Shown: piece after piece, positions 32,872 to 44,160 of the stretch
Layout of the letters: every line of letters begins with the position of its first letter
Position numbering within the stretch: position 1 is the first letter of the stretch
Source: Porogramme epimiltina
Taxonomy: Eukaryota > Basidiomycota > Agaricomycetes > Polyporales > Polyporaceae
Assembly: GCA_900155495.1 (NCBI GenBank)
Contig: FTLJ01000134.1
Span: forward strand, 1-50,184
DNA length: 50,184 nt
Direction of reading: 5' to 3'
Program-made: the position numbers and the translations under genes
The notes under the pieces: model-generated
The model's database searches: none
What the model was told of the DNA's origin: nothing
The model's input: only the letters and a program-made list of their open reading frames with translations

Positions 32872-35800
32872 CTACGAAGACCTACCGACATGCTCGCCCA
32901 CAGACGACATCTCCATCTCACCCTCCTCAGAGACCTCGAACGCGTCCCTCAGCCGAGACTGAGCCTCCGCCGCTTCCCGCGCATCCTTCGCTTTCTTCTT
33001 CAGCCGCCGAGCCTTCGACGCAACGTTCGGCCCGCGCACACGACGCACCCGCTGCGGAGCGGGAACTTCCTCAGCCCAGTCCACCCGAGTCTCCGTTGCG
33101 AACGGAGACGTCACCCCACAGACACCAAATGCACTGTACTCGACTCCATATCCTCCCCACATGTAACCATGAGGGACGAAGACAGGAGCGACATCAGAGA
33201 CGATGGCATCATCGGGGGGGTAGAACGAGTAACGAGGGAGGGACGTCGGGACAGATATGCTCCGCGGCGAGGTGGAAGACACGGAAGGGGCGAAGGAGGA
33301 CGGAACGAAGGCTGGAGCGTCCTTGCTGAGCGCGGACGGCGGCGGAAGGGCTTGAGGAGCCTGGGTGGCGACAGCGTCAAGCGCATCGGCATCGGCCGAA
33401 GTGGGCTTGATGACGGAGTGCGCGAGCATGTCGTCAGGCTTGGAGTCGAGGACGGCAGGAGGGAGGGCGATGTCGACGAGAGTAACGTCGAGGTCGTCAG
33501 AGTAGGTGCTGGAGTCGGACGAGTCGGATTCTACGATGACCGCGCTGAGGTCGTCGGATTCCGAGTCCGCGTCCGAGTCCAGGAGGAGTGGTAGAGAGTT
33601 GGGGACGGCCTCGCGTAGAGTGATAGCGTTGGCAGGTGGTGCACCGGGGATGGGGACCGTGAAGATCTGGTGATAGTCGCGCTGGAGGGTGATCTCTTGA
33701 ATGCCGAATGAGACGAAGGTAGTGGAGATGATGCGCTGGACGGGATAGTATGTGTAGGCGTAGGCGGCAAGGATGTCGAAAGGAGTGTAGCCGAAGACTG
33801 CAGCGTCGGTGCCCGAAACCGGAGCAGAATGGAGATGAGGGCGAGGTCCTTGATGGAGCGTAAGGAAGACAGAAAGACGGAGAAGGATGTGAGCGCACCG
33901 TATACCATGATCTCATCGCGTTCTACCGCAACCGCAGCCTCTGTGACTTGAGCGAGAGCGCTGGTACTACAGTCCTCCATGAACTTCGGCGTGGCCAAGA
34001 TCAGGTCGTCGTCCGAAGAGGCGGGGTCCAACTCCTCGATCGTTGCCTCCAGCTCGCCAACAGTAGCGGAGTCATCGACAGCACTTGGCGCGGGGATCCA
34101 CGTGAGGAGGAGTGTAGGCTGCCGAATCGAAACTTCGTCGACGGGTCGCTCGATGGGAACAGCGATGGTGAGGGTATCGTTGTCGCCCTGCTGGGCGACG
34201 ACCGCCTGATCGGCGACGAGCGTGGAAGTCCCGACGATGGGGATGGAGATGGGATAGTATGCGTATGCGAAGGCGGAGAGGAGGTCGGAGCAGGTGAAGT
34301 TGAGGAAGACGACGTCGGTGGGGTATGCCAGGGAAGCCCGCGCGACGCGATGAGGGCCTTGAGGGAGAAGACAATGATGAGCAAGGAATAGAGCGATACG
34401 GAGAGGGATGTGAACGCACCGTATACTGTCACCTCGGTGATTGGATCCGCCGCCTCGGCCTCCGACCCATGAACGGAAACGCTGTCCTCGTCCTCGACCC
34501 ATTCTGAGGTGATCGCGCTCAAGCCGTCATCGCAGGACGCGTTGTCCAACTCCACGATAGTTGCCTCGAGGTCACCGACACTGGTTAAAACATCGACATC
34601 GACCGACGCGGGAATCCACGTGAGGAGGAGGGTAGGCCGCTGGATCGGAACGTCGTATACGACCTGCTCGGTAGGAACGGCGGCGATGAGGGCGTGTTGC
34701 TGAACGACGGTCTCCTGGCCAGGAATTGAGGCCCAGGTCGCGAGGATGGGACGGCAGATGGGATAGTACGCGTAGGCGAAGGCTGAGACGAGGTCGAAGC
34801 GAGTGAAAGTGAGAAAGACGACGTCGGCGGGGTATGCGGGGGTAGCCGGTGCGACGGGTTGAGGGCCTTGAAGGGCTTGAGTAAGCGAGAGCAACCAAGA
34901 AGGGAATGAACGTACCATAGACCATGATCTCGCCGCTCGACACAATCTGTACCCCTTCAACCTCCACCTCGGACCGGTTGTCACCTTGAAGGGCGTGAGT
35001 AAGCGAGAACGACGAAGAAGGGAATGAACGTACCGTAAACCATGTCCCCGCCGCTCGACGCAATCTCCTCCACTTCCTCAATCTCCACCTCAGGAGAACA
35101 GATGACATTGTCGGGAACCTCTTGCCCAAGTGCCGTAGACCCGAAGATGTCGCCAATAGAGCAGAACACTGTCACAGACACTCCAAGCGTTGCACGCGAC
35201 AGGTCGACGCCCATCAGACACACACCACTAGCCACAAGACCGATCCCCGCAACCATGCAGCAGGCGACTCCCGTGAGGAACTGGAGAAGGACCGCAGCCG
35301 TGAACCGGAATGCGAACGAGACCCCAGGTCGGATGATGCTGGCGACGAGCTTGGCGAGCAAGGACCATGTGAGGCTGACTCCGGTGACGATGCAGGACGG
35401 GGAGATGCTGGTGGCCAAAGACTGAAGAGATCTTGCGACGGCGGCAGTGGTTGACGTCGTGTAGTCGGCGATATCGACGGCGAGTGTCTTCGTGCGATGG
35501 ACCGTAGACGAGATGAAATCGACGCCGCAGAGGAGGCAGGATCGAAGGAAACAGAATGCCGAGTGTATGCCTTTGGCGAGCACGTAGACGGTGGTAAGGT
35601 TGACCTCGACGAAGATCCCGACGCAGTGAACAGAGGCTGACAGGAACATGACGACAATCTGACCCGGGAGCGTGTAAAGCCGAGAGGCGAGGGCCAAGAC
35701 GGAGGGGAAGCCGAGGATGTTCGCCGCAGTGCTGAGGAGGACCGAGAGGTAGAGGACGCCAAAGACGAGGATGGGCCAGCCGTACGTGCCGAGAGAGTTC

Positions 35801-35880
35801 GGTGGATCGCCACAGTCGGGTCGAGCGATATCCCCAGGAGGGAGGGCACACTTGGCTGCTGGGTTGAGGAGGTTCCGCAT
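32872..35880 (-). CDS. module-repeat membrane protein, copy A (five exons)
   Basis: Predicted 932 residues; family unknown to me. Exons: 35880-35034 (847 bases), 34984-34916 (69), 34866-34420 (447), 34357-33899 (459), 33848-32872 (977). All introns are phase 1 (49, 49, 62, 50 bases). Exon 1 starts MRNLLNPAAKCALPPGD and encodes about four to five hydrophobic segments (for example WPILVFGVLYLSVLLSTAAN). Each following exon opens with a Gly-Pro after the Tyr-Gly junction and contains a variant of DVVFLTFTRFDLLSAFAYAY, TEQVVYDVPIQRPTLLLTW and a short acidic run. The C-terminal exon has an Asp/Ser stretch, a Pro-rich part, FVPHGYMWGGYGVEYSAFGV, VDWAEE and a basic, probably helical end. Unlike copies B and C it has a 69-base extra exon duplicating the end of exon 1. 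It is convergent with HET gene 4. Confidence 0.85.
34867..34984 (-). repeat. duplicated mini-exon plus intron in copy A
   Basis: The 69-base exon 34984-34916 (encoding DNRSEVEVEGVQIVSSGEIM then VYG) and the 49-base intron after it repeat the end of exon 1 and its intron. The exon 1 original reads SPEVEIEEVEEIASSGGDMV then YG. Both introns begin gtacgttcattcccttctt and end cccttcaag. The added unit is phase 1-1, so it inserts 23 residues without a frameshift. Confidence 0.9.
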
Positions 35881-36008
35881 ACTGTTGAGCGTTGAGGTGT
35901 TGAGGTGTTGAGGTGTTGTCGAGTGGATAGAGTTGTGTGTCGCAGGGGCTATAGTGATGGGGGTGAGAGGAGAAGCGAGGTGGGGGAAAGTCGAACATGA
36001 GGGTGGAG

Positions 36009-36101
36009 TATATATGGGACGGGGAGCCGAAGAGAAGGGAGTCAAGGGAAGCTGGAGAGTGGCTTGCATCTGTGTCGCGTCGTGTTTGTTCCAAGCACGT
36101 G
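36009..36101 (-). promoter_or_regulatory. copy A promoter: CACGTG and TATA box
   Basis: On the minus strand a CACGTG palindrome (36101-36096) is followed about 87 bases later by TATATA (about 36015-36009), then by the start codon at 35880. The same two elements, at nearly the same spacing, precede copies B and C, within a block of shared sequence. CACGTG is the site bound by bHLH factors (Pho4/Cbf1 type) in fungi; binding here is inference. Confidence 0.6.
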
Positions 36102-38218
36102 GGCTGTTCGCCATTACTCGGAGGACCTGTCCCTCGAACCCAGCCCAAGCGTTATTGGCATTGCACTCGAAGCGTCATCCACCGTAACGATGCTTCGGAG
36201 TGCCAGGTGAAAGACATATCCTCTCCCTCCGCGAGGCGTAACGTAGTATACGTGAATCTGCTGAGCCAACACAGTATCAGAGCTAGTCAGTCGGACAAGG
36301 ACCGTTTGAGGAGATGAGAGTGAAACTCACTAGTCGTTGCTACTGCTGCTCTGGCACTCGTAGGGAGGACGAAACCGACCGTGAGGTTGGTAGTTGCCCT
36401 CGGTGTCAGCGAATGGGTTCCCCGTAGGTACACCTTTCTGAGCCGCGGGGGTGTAGATTGGCGTCGCAGCGACCGTCTATATTTGACGTTGTTGAGTATG
36501 ATCCATACGAGAGCATGAACCGGGGTTACCATTCTCCCCAAGCCTAGAGAAACTCGAACTTGAGTCATACATAGGGTAGTTGTGCGAGAGAAGCACGCGA
36601 CCTAAGTAGAAGTTGCCCAGGAGATAGAGCGCCACATGTACTGCATCTCGATCGCCAGGTACATACTGCGTCCAGCGCGCCGCCGCCACGAAAGATACCT
36701 CAGCAACCATGCTCTGCCCTTGGCGCCTAGGGATCGCGGTCAGGCTGAGGTCGCTCTAAAGAGCCACTGGCCCTCATGCAACCAGACGAGCTAGGCCATT
36801 CTTGATTAACTCCTATGCAGCAGGCACCCGTGCTAAGTACAAGTGACGGAAACTTACTCACGGTGAACATAGTAGGCTGGAACGTTGATGCACCCTACGC
36901 GGATGTCGATGTTGTATTCTGGACGTCGATTTTGGAGTTGAACTCTGGGGACGTCATGCTCGGTTGACTCCTGAGAGTCAAAGCGATTTCGTCAAACGGC
37001 CGACCATGACGTGAGCATAAACGATTGCGTGGCGGGCAATCGTCAGTTGTGTAGGCGGCTGAGCAACGTAGGTAAGTGCTCGCCTGGACGCGTGGCCATG
37101 GACCAGGGCCAGAGTCCGGACCCGGCGACGTAAGTACTTATGTAGTAAAGCTTGAGCTCCAAGCTTTGACCCATTTCATTTTGGAACATGCACGGAGACA
37201 GCCGCAACCATTCCCGGTCGTTACCCCGCCAGATGCCGCAGGCTCGCCAGAGAATGTCAGGGCCCGACGGAAGACGAGTTTCGGAGGAGGGACCCGAGAT
37301 TGGCAACGCGGTGACGAGAAAGAAGCCGCGCGAAGGTTTTCAGGGGTAACGTCGATGATTGGTCGGATACGTCATCCTCCTTATATGGCCGGGACGCGGC
37401 CTATTATGTGATCTGAGATCGAGGCGCCGATTTCTGAGTCCGGCGCTGCCGCTCGCTGCCCCGGCGGTCCCTCTCTTTCCCCGTCCATCAGACTGTCTTG
37501 AATCCAGCTTGTTACCCTCGGTCAACCCGGCCAATTACCTCGACTTATCTCGCGCCGCGAAATCAGGGTGGAAACATGAAGCGCATGTGCAGATAATTGC
37601 CGCAAACTCGGCCAAGGCAAACTGCGGAGTCCGACCATCTTACGTCCCCGGAGCCGGACGTCGGGCAAGTGTGACGACTGGAGGTCATTCAGGGAGGTCC
37701 GTAGTGTGCTCGGGAGGGTGCTCTGGGAGCTCGACCAAGGCTGCAAGTGGCTGCAAGTCCGCGACTGAGGCGATTGAAGCTCAGATGGAAGAGGGTGGGA
37801 GTGGGGTCGTTGCTACACGACGGTCTGACCGAGTGGATATATCCAGCGTTTGGGATCGCGTATCGCGCCCTTCGCCCCTTGCGTTCCTTACCCTGGGTCT
37901 GGTTACCTTCCGCCCCCCATTCCTCCCCATTTTGCCGGCCTGGAACGCCGCGCCCCCTCACCCGCCTCCGCAGCCCTACCGCCACCAGCGTCCCTCATCC
38001 TCCTCCCAGAGCCCGCCCACAGCTGGTCTTTCTCTCCTCCACACTCTTTGTCCCACCCCAGTCGGTCCTTACACCCAGCCTATCCCTCAAGCTCGCCTTA
38101 CACGGCCCCGCCGCAAAGCCTAAGCCTCCTCGAGCAGCACTACAAGCAGTCGCTGCTCTGGAGCCCCATCCCACATCCCGCCGCGTTGGTCCCCGCTCAG
38201 AGCTGACCGCCTCCCTCG
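36102..38218. other. intergenic, no firm gene (2.1 kb)
   Basis: Between the promoter of copy A and the DUF4203 gene. Similarity to the other copies ends at about 36101. Open frames at 36287-36710 (-) and 37359-38123 (+) show no domain. The second, just upstream of the DUF4203 start, is pyrimidine-rich toward its end and is more likely promoter and 5' leader. Confidence 0.5.
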
Positions 38219-39811
38219 ATGGCGGATTCACTCCGCCGAAACAGCCCAACAAAACACTTCATCCTAACGCTCCTCTCATGCCTCCTCCTCTTCGCCTTCT
38301 GCGTCAATGACGCCCTCGCCTCCCCCGTCTCCCCGTCCGCCGCCGCCCTCTCCCCGGTGGACGCCTTCACCCCCACCCCCGTCGCACCCGCCGCCGCCCC
38401 GGTCCTCGCGAAGCGCGTCACCCCCGTCGTAGTCGGCTCGGGGAACACCTCGACGGTGATCAACCCGGCCACCGAGTCCGTCATCGCGCAGGGCTCCGGC
38501 TCGGACGGGAGCGGCACGGACTTTTCGCTCCCCGCGATCCTCTGGCTCGCGTTCGCGTTTGCGGTTGGCGCGCCCCTCGCGCTCGCGGGCATCCGCCTCT
38601 GGCGGGTCACGACCGGCATGGGTGTCGGGCTCGCCGTTGCGCTCTGTGGTACGTCCTCTTCCGATTATTCTTGTGCTCCCCCCCGTGCCTGCCCCCACCC
38701 GCTTCCCCGCGCGCCATGTGCGCCACCGCCATTTTTAGCCACTCGTCGCTGACCTATTTTCTCCCCTCCCTCCCGCATCACCCTCCGCCGCAACCCCTCT
38801 ATTTCTATTCCGCCTGCCGCGCGCATACACTCGGCTCCCCCGCGTCGCAGTCTGGGCCGCGTTCGTGAACACCGTGAGCGCGGACGGGCTGTCCGACATC
38901 GTGCTCACCATCGTCGCGCTCGGCGGGTTCCTCGTCGGCTTCGTCTTCGGCGTGCTCGACTTTGGGCGCATGACGGGCATCCTGCTCATTGGCGTGCTCG
39001 GCGGGTTCTCCGTCGGCGTGCGCGTCGTGCTCCTCCGCCCGGGCCTGCTCCTCTCGCCGTACGTTGTCAACTGGGCGATCCTCGCGCTCTTCATGGTCAT
39101 CGGCCTCGCGGCCGTGCTCGTCAAGCAGCGCCTCGGCTTGGTGAGTGGCTGGGATCTTGTTGGGGCGATGGGGCAGTCGCGCTGACCGCACCGCCAGTGT
39201 ACGTCCTGCGCCGCGCTGGGGACGTTCCTCGTGGGCCTCGGCGTGGACCTGCTGCTCGAGAAGCAGGACGGGATCAGCTTCGCGCTCCGCTTCCTGCTCG
39301 ACCGCAACAACTCGCACTTCCTCGTACGTCTCCGCGTGTCGTTCGCCTCCGCCCCCTCGTGCTCACGCTGCCTATTTTCGGTAGGCGATTGTACATAAGG
39401 GATACAACCCCTCGACGATGACCCAGATCATCCTCGGCGCATCAATTGGCGCGATGTAAGCGTTCCCATCCACCTCATCTCCCCCACCTCCGCTGCCCGC
39501 CTGTCCCTGAGGCTGAGGCCCCAGCCGCCGCTTCCCCGCCCGAGGTTCCGCCGCATCGCTGACCGCCCACCTCTCCCCCTCGCAGCCCCGTCCTCGCCTT
39601 CGCCCAGCACAAGATCTTCAAGGGCCCCTTCCGCCCCGAGTCGTCGCAGCCCGACGCGGAGCTCTCGTCGCTCATGGATGCCGAGCCCGGGTACGGCGCG
39701 GACCCCGCGGCGGGCGGCGCCGCGATGGGCAGCGTGGAGGACGAGAAGCTTCAGCCGCCCGTCCGCCGCTCGCGCATGCAGCTCATGAGGAGCCGCTTCA
39801 GCCTGACGTAG
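38219..39811 (+). CDS. DUF4203 / TM7S3-TM198-like membrane protein
   Basis: Five exons, 38219-38648, 38851-39140, 39198-39323, 39385-39455, 39586-39811, with matching phases, give 380 residues. A signal-peptide-like start (KHFILTLLSCLLLFAFCVND) is followed by a Ser/Pro/Ala-rich lumenal-looking segment. Then come about seven hydrophobic helices with small-residue motifs: LPAILWLAFAFAVGAPLALA, TTGMGVGLAVALC, VLTIVALGGFLVGFVFGVLD, MTGILLIGVLGGFSVGVRVV, VNWAILALFMVIGLAAVLVK, CAALGTFLVGLGVDLLL and TQIILGASIGAIPVLAFAQH. This matches the TM7S3/TM198-like (DUF4203) family. The hydrophilic tail ends RSRMQLMRSRFSLT. Function in fungi is not established. The gene sits between the two arms of the A/B inverted repeat. 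Confidence 0.85.
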
Positions 39812-40780
39812 CACCCGCCGCTCTGTGCGGTCGCATTGGTCGTCCTGTGGGCGCGCGGACGCGCGGCGCCCCTACCCTGCTATGCTGTCGCTGGGCCTGT
39901 CGCTCCTGTCGTTGTTTATATGTCCATATGGATATATCTTGCACACTCGGTCGCGCGCGGGGTGTGATACGGCGAGCGCAGACTGGGCCCGCGAGGTAGC
40001 TGCTCGCTCCCTCGCCAGCGCAACTAGAGCGTCCGCTATAGAGCGCGCGCACTCGGACCCTCGTTTTGGGACTCACGGTCGCACATCCTATCTTGCCCTT
40101 CACTTCGTCTTCGCTTTCTCGCATTTCTTCTGGCGGTGCAGTTGCTTGCACTCACTTTTTTTGGAGACAGACAGACATGTTTTACCGTACGACGACGCCA
40201 TAGACGCAGCACGCTACTACATACCCTTCACCTCTACACAGCGAGGCCCCTTCGTCCACTTCGCCCCGCTCGCACCCTTTCTACTTACCTATCTGCACGT
40301 GTATTCTTATACGTACCGCCGCGCGCGCATCTTTTCTGTGGGCTGCCCGGGCTGGTGCCGTCATCGTATGATTGTATGACGTCATCGGTCGTGACGATCT
40401 GGAGCTGCGCGTGCGGCGAGGTTGTATCAATAGACGAGTTCGTTCTGTTCGCAGCGAGTTGGGTGTGAGACAGATGCACGCCAAAGCTATGTGTGGGCAA
40501 GTGGCGGTACTGCCTTTGGGGCCATGTAAGGGAAGGTATGTATGTGTTCGAACTATTTTGGGGAAGCGATGCTGACTTTTTGCTGTGTTTAGGTGGAGTG
40601 TAAACGTTCGGAACTTATACCTACGACTCTAGTGTTCATCAATCCTTCCATCTCTGAAAGCATCTCCTGCAAGTATACGATCGTCACGACTTATCTGCAT
40701 CCCGGCCGCAACTATTCACTCTTATCAATGCCTGAAGAAGGATCTCGACGTCCACTGACCCGAAGAGGGGAAAACACGCT
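39812..40780. other. intergenic, no supported gene
   Basis: Between the DUF4203 stop and the shared promoter block of copy B. Short frames only. Confidence 0.55.
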
Positions 40781-40874
40781 CACGTGAGCTGGGACAAACA
40801 CGACGCGACACGGATGCCAGCCACTCTCCAGCCTCCCCCGACTCCCTTCTCTTCGGCTCCCCGTCCCATATATA
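40781..40874 (+). promoter_or_regulatory. copy B promoter: CACGTG and TATA box
   Basis: CACGTG at 40781-40786 and TATATA at 40869-40874, 88 bases apart, followed 141 bases on by the start codon. The intervening acaaacacgacgcgacacgg and ctcttcggctccccgtccca are shared with copies A and C. An aacacctc repeat (three copies plus one variant) lies in the leader at about 40970-40995. Confidence 0.6.
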
Positions 40875-41009
40875 CTCTGCCCCCATGTTCGACTTTCCCC
40901 ACCTCGCTTCTCCTCTCACACCCATCACCCTAGCCCCTGCGACACACAACTCTATCCACTCAACAACACCTCAACACCTCAACACCTCGTCACCTCAACG
41001 CTCAACAGC

Positions 41010-43897
41010 ATGCGGAACCTCCTCAACCCAGCAGCCAAGTGTGCCCTCCCTTCTGGTGATATCGCTCGATCCGACTGTGGCGATCCACCGAACCCTCTCG
41101 GCACGTACGCCTGGCCCATCCTCGTCTTTGGCGTCCTCTACCTCGCGGTCCTCCTCAGCACTGCGGCGAACATCCTCGGCTTCCCCTCCGTCCTGGCCCT
41201 CGCATCTCGTCTTTCGACGCTCCCCGGACGGCTCGTCGTCATGTTCTTGTCAGCCGCTGCTCACTGCGTCGGGATCTTCGTCGAGGTCAACCTTACTACC
41301 GTCTACGTGCTCGCCAAAGGCATACACTCGGCATTCTGTCTCATTCGGTCCTGTGTCCTCGGTGCCGTCGAGTTCATATCGTCTACGGTCCATCGCACGA
41401 AGACACTCGTCGTCGATACCGTCAACTACACAACGTCGACCGCTGCCGTCCTCGCAAGATCTCTTCAGTCTTCGGCCACCAGCATCTCCCCGTCCTGCAT
41501 CGTCATCGGGGTCAGCCTCGTATGGACTTCGCTCGCTGCGTTCGCTACTAGCATCATCCGACCTGGGGTCTCGTTCGCATTCCGGTTCACTGTTGCGGTC
41601 CTTCTCCAGCTCGTCACGGGAGTCGCTTGTTGTATGGTGGCGGGGATCGGTCTTGTAGCTGGTGGTGTGTGTCTGATGGGCGTCGACTTGTCGCGTGCAA
41701 CGCTCCGGTTGTCTGTGATGGTGCTCTGCTCTATCGGCGACGTCTTGGGATCTACGACTCTCCGGCAAGATGTTCCCGACAACGGGGTCTGTTCACCCGA
41801 GGTGGAGGTGGAAGCAGTGGAGGAGATTGTGTCGAGCGGCGACGTCATGGTCTATGGTACGTTCATTCCCTTTTTCGTTGTTCTCGCTTACTCACGCTCT
41901 TCAAGGCCCTCAACCTGTCGCGCCGGCTTCCCCCGCATACCCCAGCGATGTCGTCTTCCTCACCTTTACTCGCTTCGACCTCCTCTCAGCCTTCGCCTAC
42001 GCGTACTATCCCATCTGCCGCCCCATTGTCGCGACCTGGGCCTCAACCCCTAGTCAGGACACCGCCATTCAGCAATGTGTCCTCACCGTCGCCGTTCCCA
42101 CCGAGCAGGTCGTAGACAATGTTCCGTTCCAGCGACCTACCCTCCTCACGTGGATTCCCGCGTCGGTCGATGTCGATGTTTCAACCAGCGTCAGTGACCT
42201 CGAGGCAACTATCGTGGAGTTAGACAACGCCTCCTGCGACGACGGCTTGAGCACGATCACTTCAGAATGGGTCGAGGATGAGGACAGCGCTTCCGTTCAT
42301 GGGTTGGAGGCCGAGGCGGCGGATGCAGTCACCGAGGTGACAGTATACGGTGCGTTCACATGCCTCTCCGTATCGCTCTCTTTCTTACTCATCAACCTCT
42401 TCTCCCTCAAGGCCCTCATCGCGTCGCGCCGGCTTCCCCAGTATACCCCACCGATGTCGTCTTCTTCAACTTCACCTGCTCCGACCTCCTCTCCGCCTTC
42501 GCCTACGCATACTATTCTATCCGCATTCCCGTCGTCACGACCTCCACGCTCGTCGCCAATCAGACGGTAGTCGTTCAGAAGCACGACAGCGACAGCCTCA
42601 CCATCGCTGTTCCCACCGAGCAACCCGTCGACGAGGTTTCGGTCCAGTGGCGTACACCTCTCCTCACATGGATCCCCGTGTTGGATTCCGTCGACGACTC
42701 CGCTTATGTTGGTGAGCTGGAGGCAACGATCGAGGAGTTGGACCCGGCCTCTTCGGACGACGACCTGGTCTTAGCCACGCCGAAGTTCATCGAGGACTGT
42801 AGCACCAGCACTCTCGCTCAAGTCACAGAGGTCGCTGTTGCGGTGGAATGTGATGAGATCATCGCATACGGTGCGTTCACATGCTTCTCCGTCGTTCCGT
42901 CCTGCTTACGCATCATCAAGGTCCTCGCCCTCGTCTCCATGCCGCTCCGGTTTCGCGCGCCGACGCTGCAGTCTTCGGCTACACTCCTTTCGACATCCTT
43001 GCCGCCTACGCATACACATACTACCCCGTCCAGCGCCTTATCTCGACTATCCTCGTCTCATTCGGCATTCAAGAGATCACTGTCCAGCGCGATTATCACC
43101 AGATCTTCACGATCCCCATCCCCGGTGCACCACCTGCCAGCGCTATCACTCTACGCGAGGCTGTCCCCAACACTCTACCACTCCTCCTGGACTCGGACGC
43201 GGACTCGGAATCCGACGACCTCAGCGCGGTCATCGTAGAATCCGACTCGTCCGACTCCAGCTCCTACTCTGACGACTTCGACGTTACTCTCGTCGACATC
43301 GCCCTCCCCCCTGCCGTCCTCGACTCCAAGCCTGACGACATGCTCGCGCACTCTCTCATCAAGCCCACCTCGGCCGATGACGATGCGCTTGACGCTGTCG
43401 TCACCCAGGCTCCCCACGCTCCTCCGCCGCCCTCCGCGCTCAACAAGGACGCTCCCGCCTTCGTTCCCTCCTCGCTCGCTTCCTCCGCGCCGTCTACCTC
43501 GCCGCGGAGCCTATCTATCCCGACGTCTCTCCCTCGTTACTCCTTCTACCCCCCCGATGATGCCGTCGTCTCTGATGTCGCTCCTGTCTTCGTCCCGCAT
43601 GGTTACATGTGGGGAGGATATGGAGTCGAGTACAGCGCTTTTGGTGTAAGTGGGGTTGCGCCTCCGTTCGCAACGGGGGCTCGGGTCGACTGGGCTGAGG
43701 AGATTCAGGGGCCGCAGCGGGTGCGTCGTGCCCGCGGGCCAAACCTCGCGTCGAAGGCTCGGCGGCTGAAGAAGAAAGCGAGGGATGCGCGGGAAGCGGC
43801 CGAGGCTCAGTCTCGTCTGAGGGACGCGTTCGAGGTCTCTGAGGAGGGTGACATGGCGATTACGTCTGCGGGCGAGCTTGTTGGTGGGTCTTCGTAG
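41010..43897 (+). CDS. module-repeat membrane protein, copy B (four exons)
   Basis: Predicted 908 residues from exons 41010-41856 (847), 41906-42349 (444), 42412-42870 (459) and 42921-43897 (977); introns 49, 62 and 50 bases, all phase 1. Exon 1 holds the hydrophobic part (residues about 35-68, 75-122, 145-185, 190-230 are strongly apolar). Exons 2 and 3 are related modules: GPQPVAPASPAYPSDVVFLT against GPHRVAPASPVYPTDVVFFN, then DLLSAFAYAYY in both, AVPTEQ.VD.V and LEATI.ELD.AS..DD. Exon 4 begins with a third, weaker version (DAAVFGYTPFDILAAYAYTY) and ends in a charged helix (LASKARRLKKKARDAREAAE). Exon 2 is one codon shorter than in A and C (one Leu lost). No stop or frameshift. Function unknown; membrane anchoring is predicted from sequence only. 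It is convergent with HET gene 5. Confidence 0.87.
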
Positions 43898-44075
43898 ATC
43901 ATTCATCCTTATGGGTATCGTATCCCCCGATCTTAGTCTCTGATCCTTCTTACCTTAATGCCACCCACGCTCATTTTATGTACTGAATCATTTACGGACT
44001 CGATATCTTCCCGACTCTCTTACGTGACGTTTGTGTATCTAGTAGACTACCTCTTAGATGCGAAGTTTCTTTTCC
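43898..44075 (+). repeat. duplicated 3' flank of family copy B
   Basis: Matches the sequence after the copy A stop (32871-32694, minus strand) over about 178 bases, so the duplication includes the 3' untranslated region. Immediately after it comes the relic of a fourth copy. Confidence 0.85.
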
Positions 44076-44082
44076 AGTATCG

Positions 44083-44160
44083 TTGGGTGTCTGCGGGGTG
44101 GCTTCTCGATTCCCAACGGAGTTTCGGGTGGACTGGGCTGAGGAACTTCCCGCTCCGCAG
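44083..44160 (+). pseudogene. relic of a fourth copy (C-terminal exon fragment)
   Basis: About 78 bases encode LGVCGVASRFPTEFRVDWAE then ELPAPQ, matching the C-terminal exon of the family. They are closer to copy A (FGVCGVTSPFATETRVDWAE) than to neighbouring copy B (FGVSGVAPPFATGARVDWAE). Nothing upstream or downstream belongs to the exon. It is a truncated remnant lying exactly at the edge of the copy B duplication. Confidence 0.8.

Noticed and set aside
36287..36710. Possible two-exon minus-strand gene upstream of copy A
   Set aside because: Short, no recognisable domain and no homology visible to any other gene in the window.
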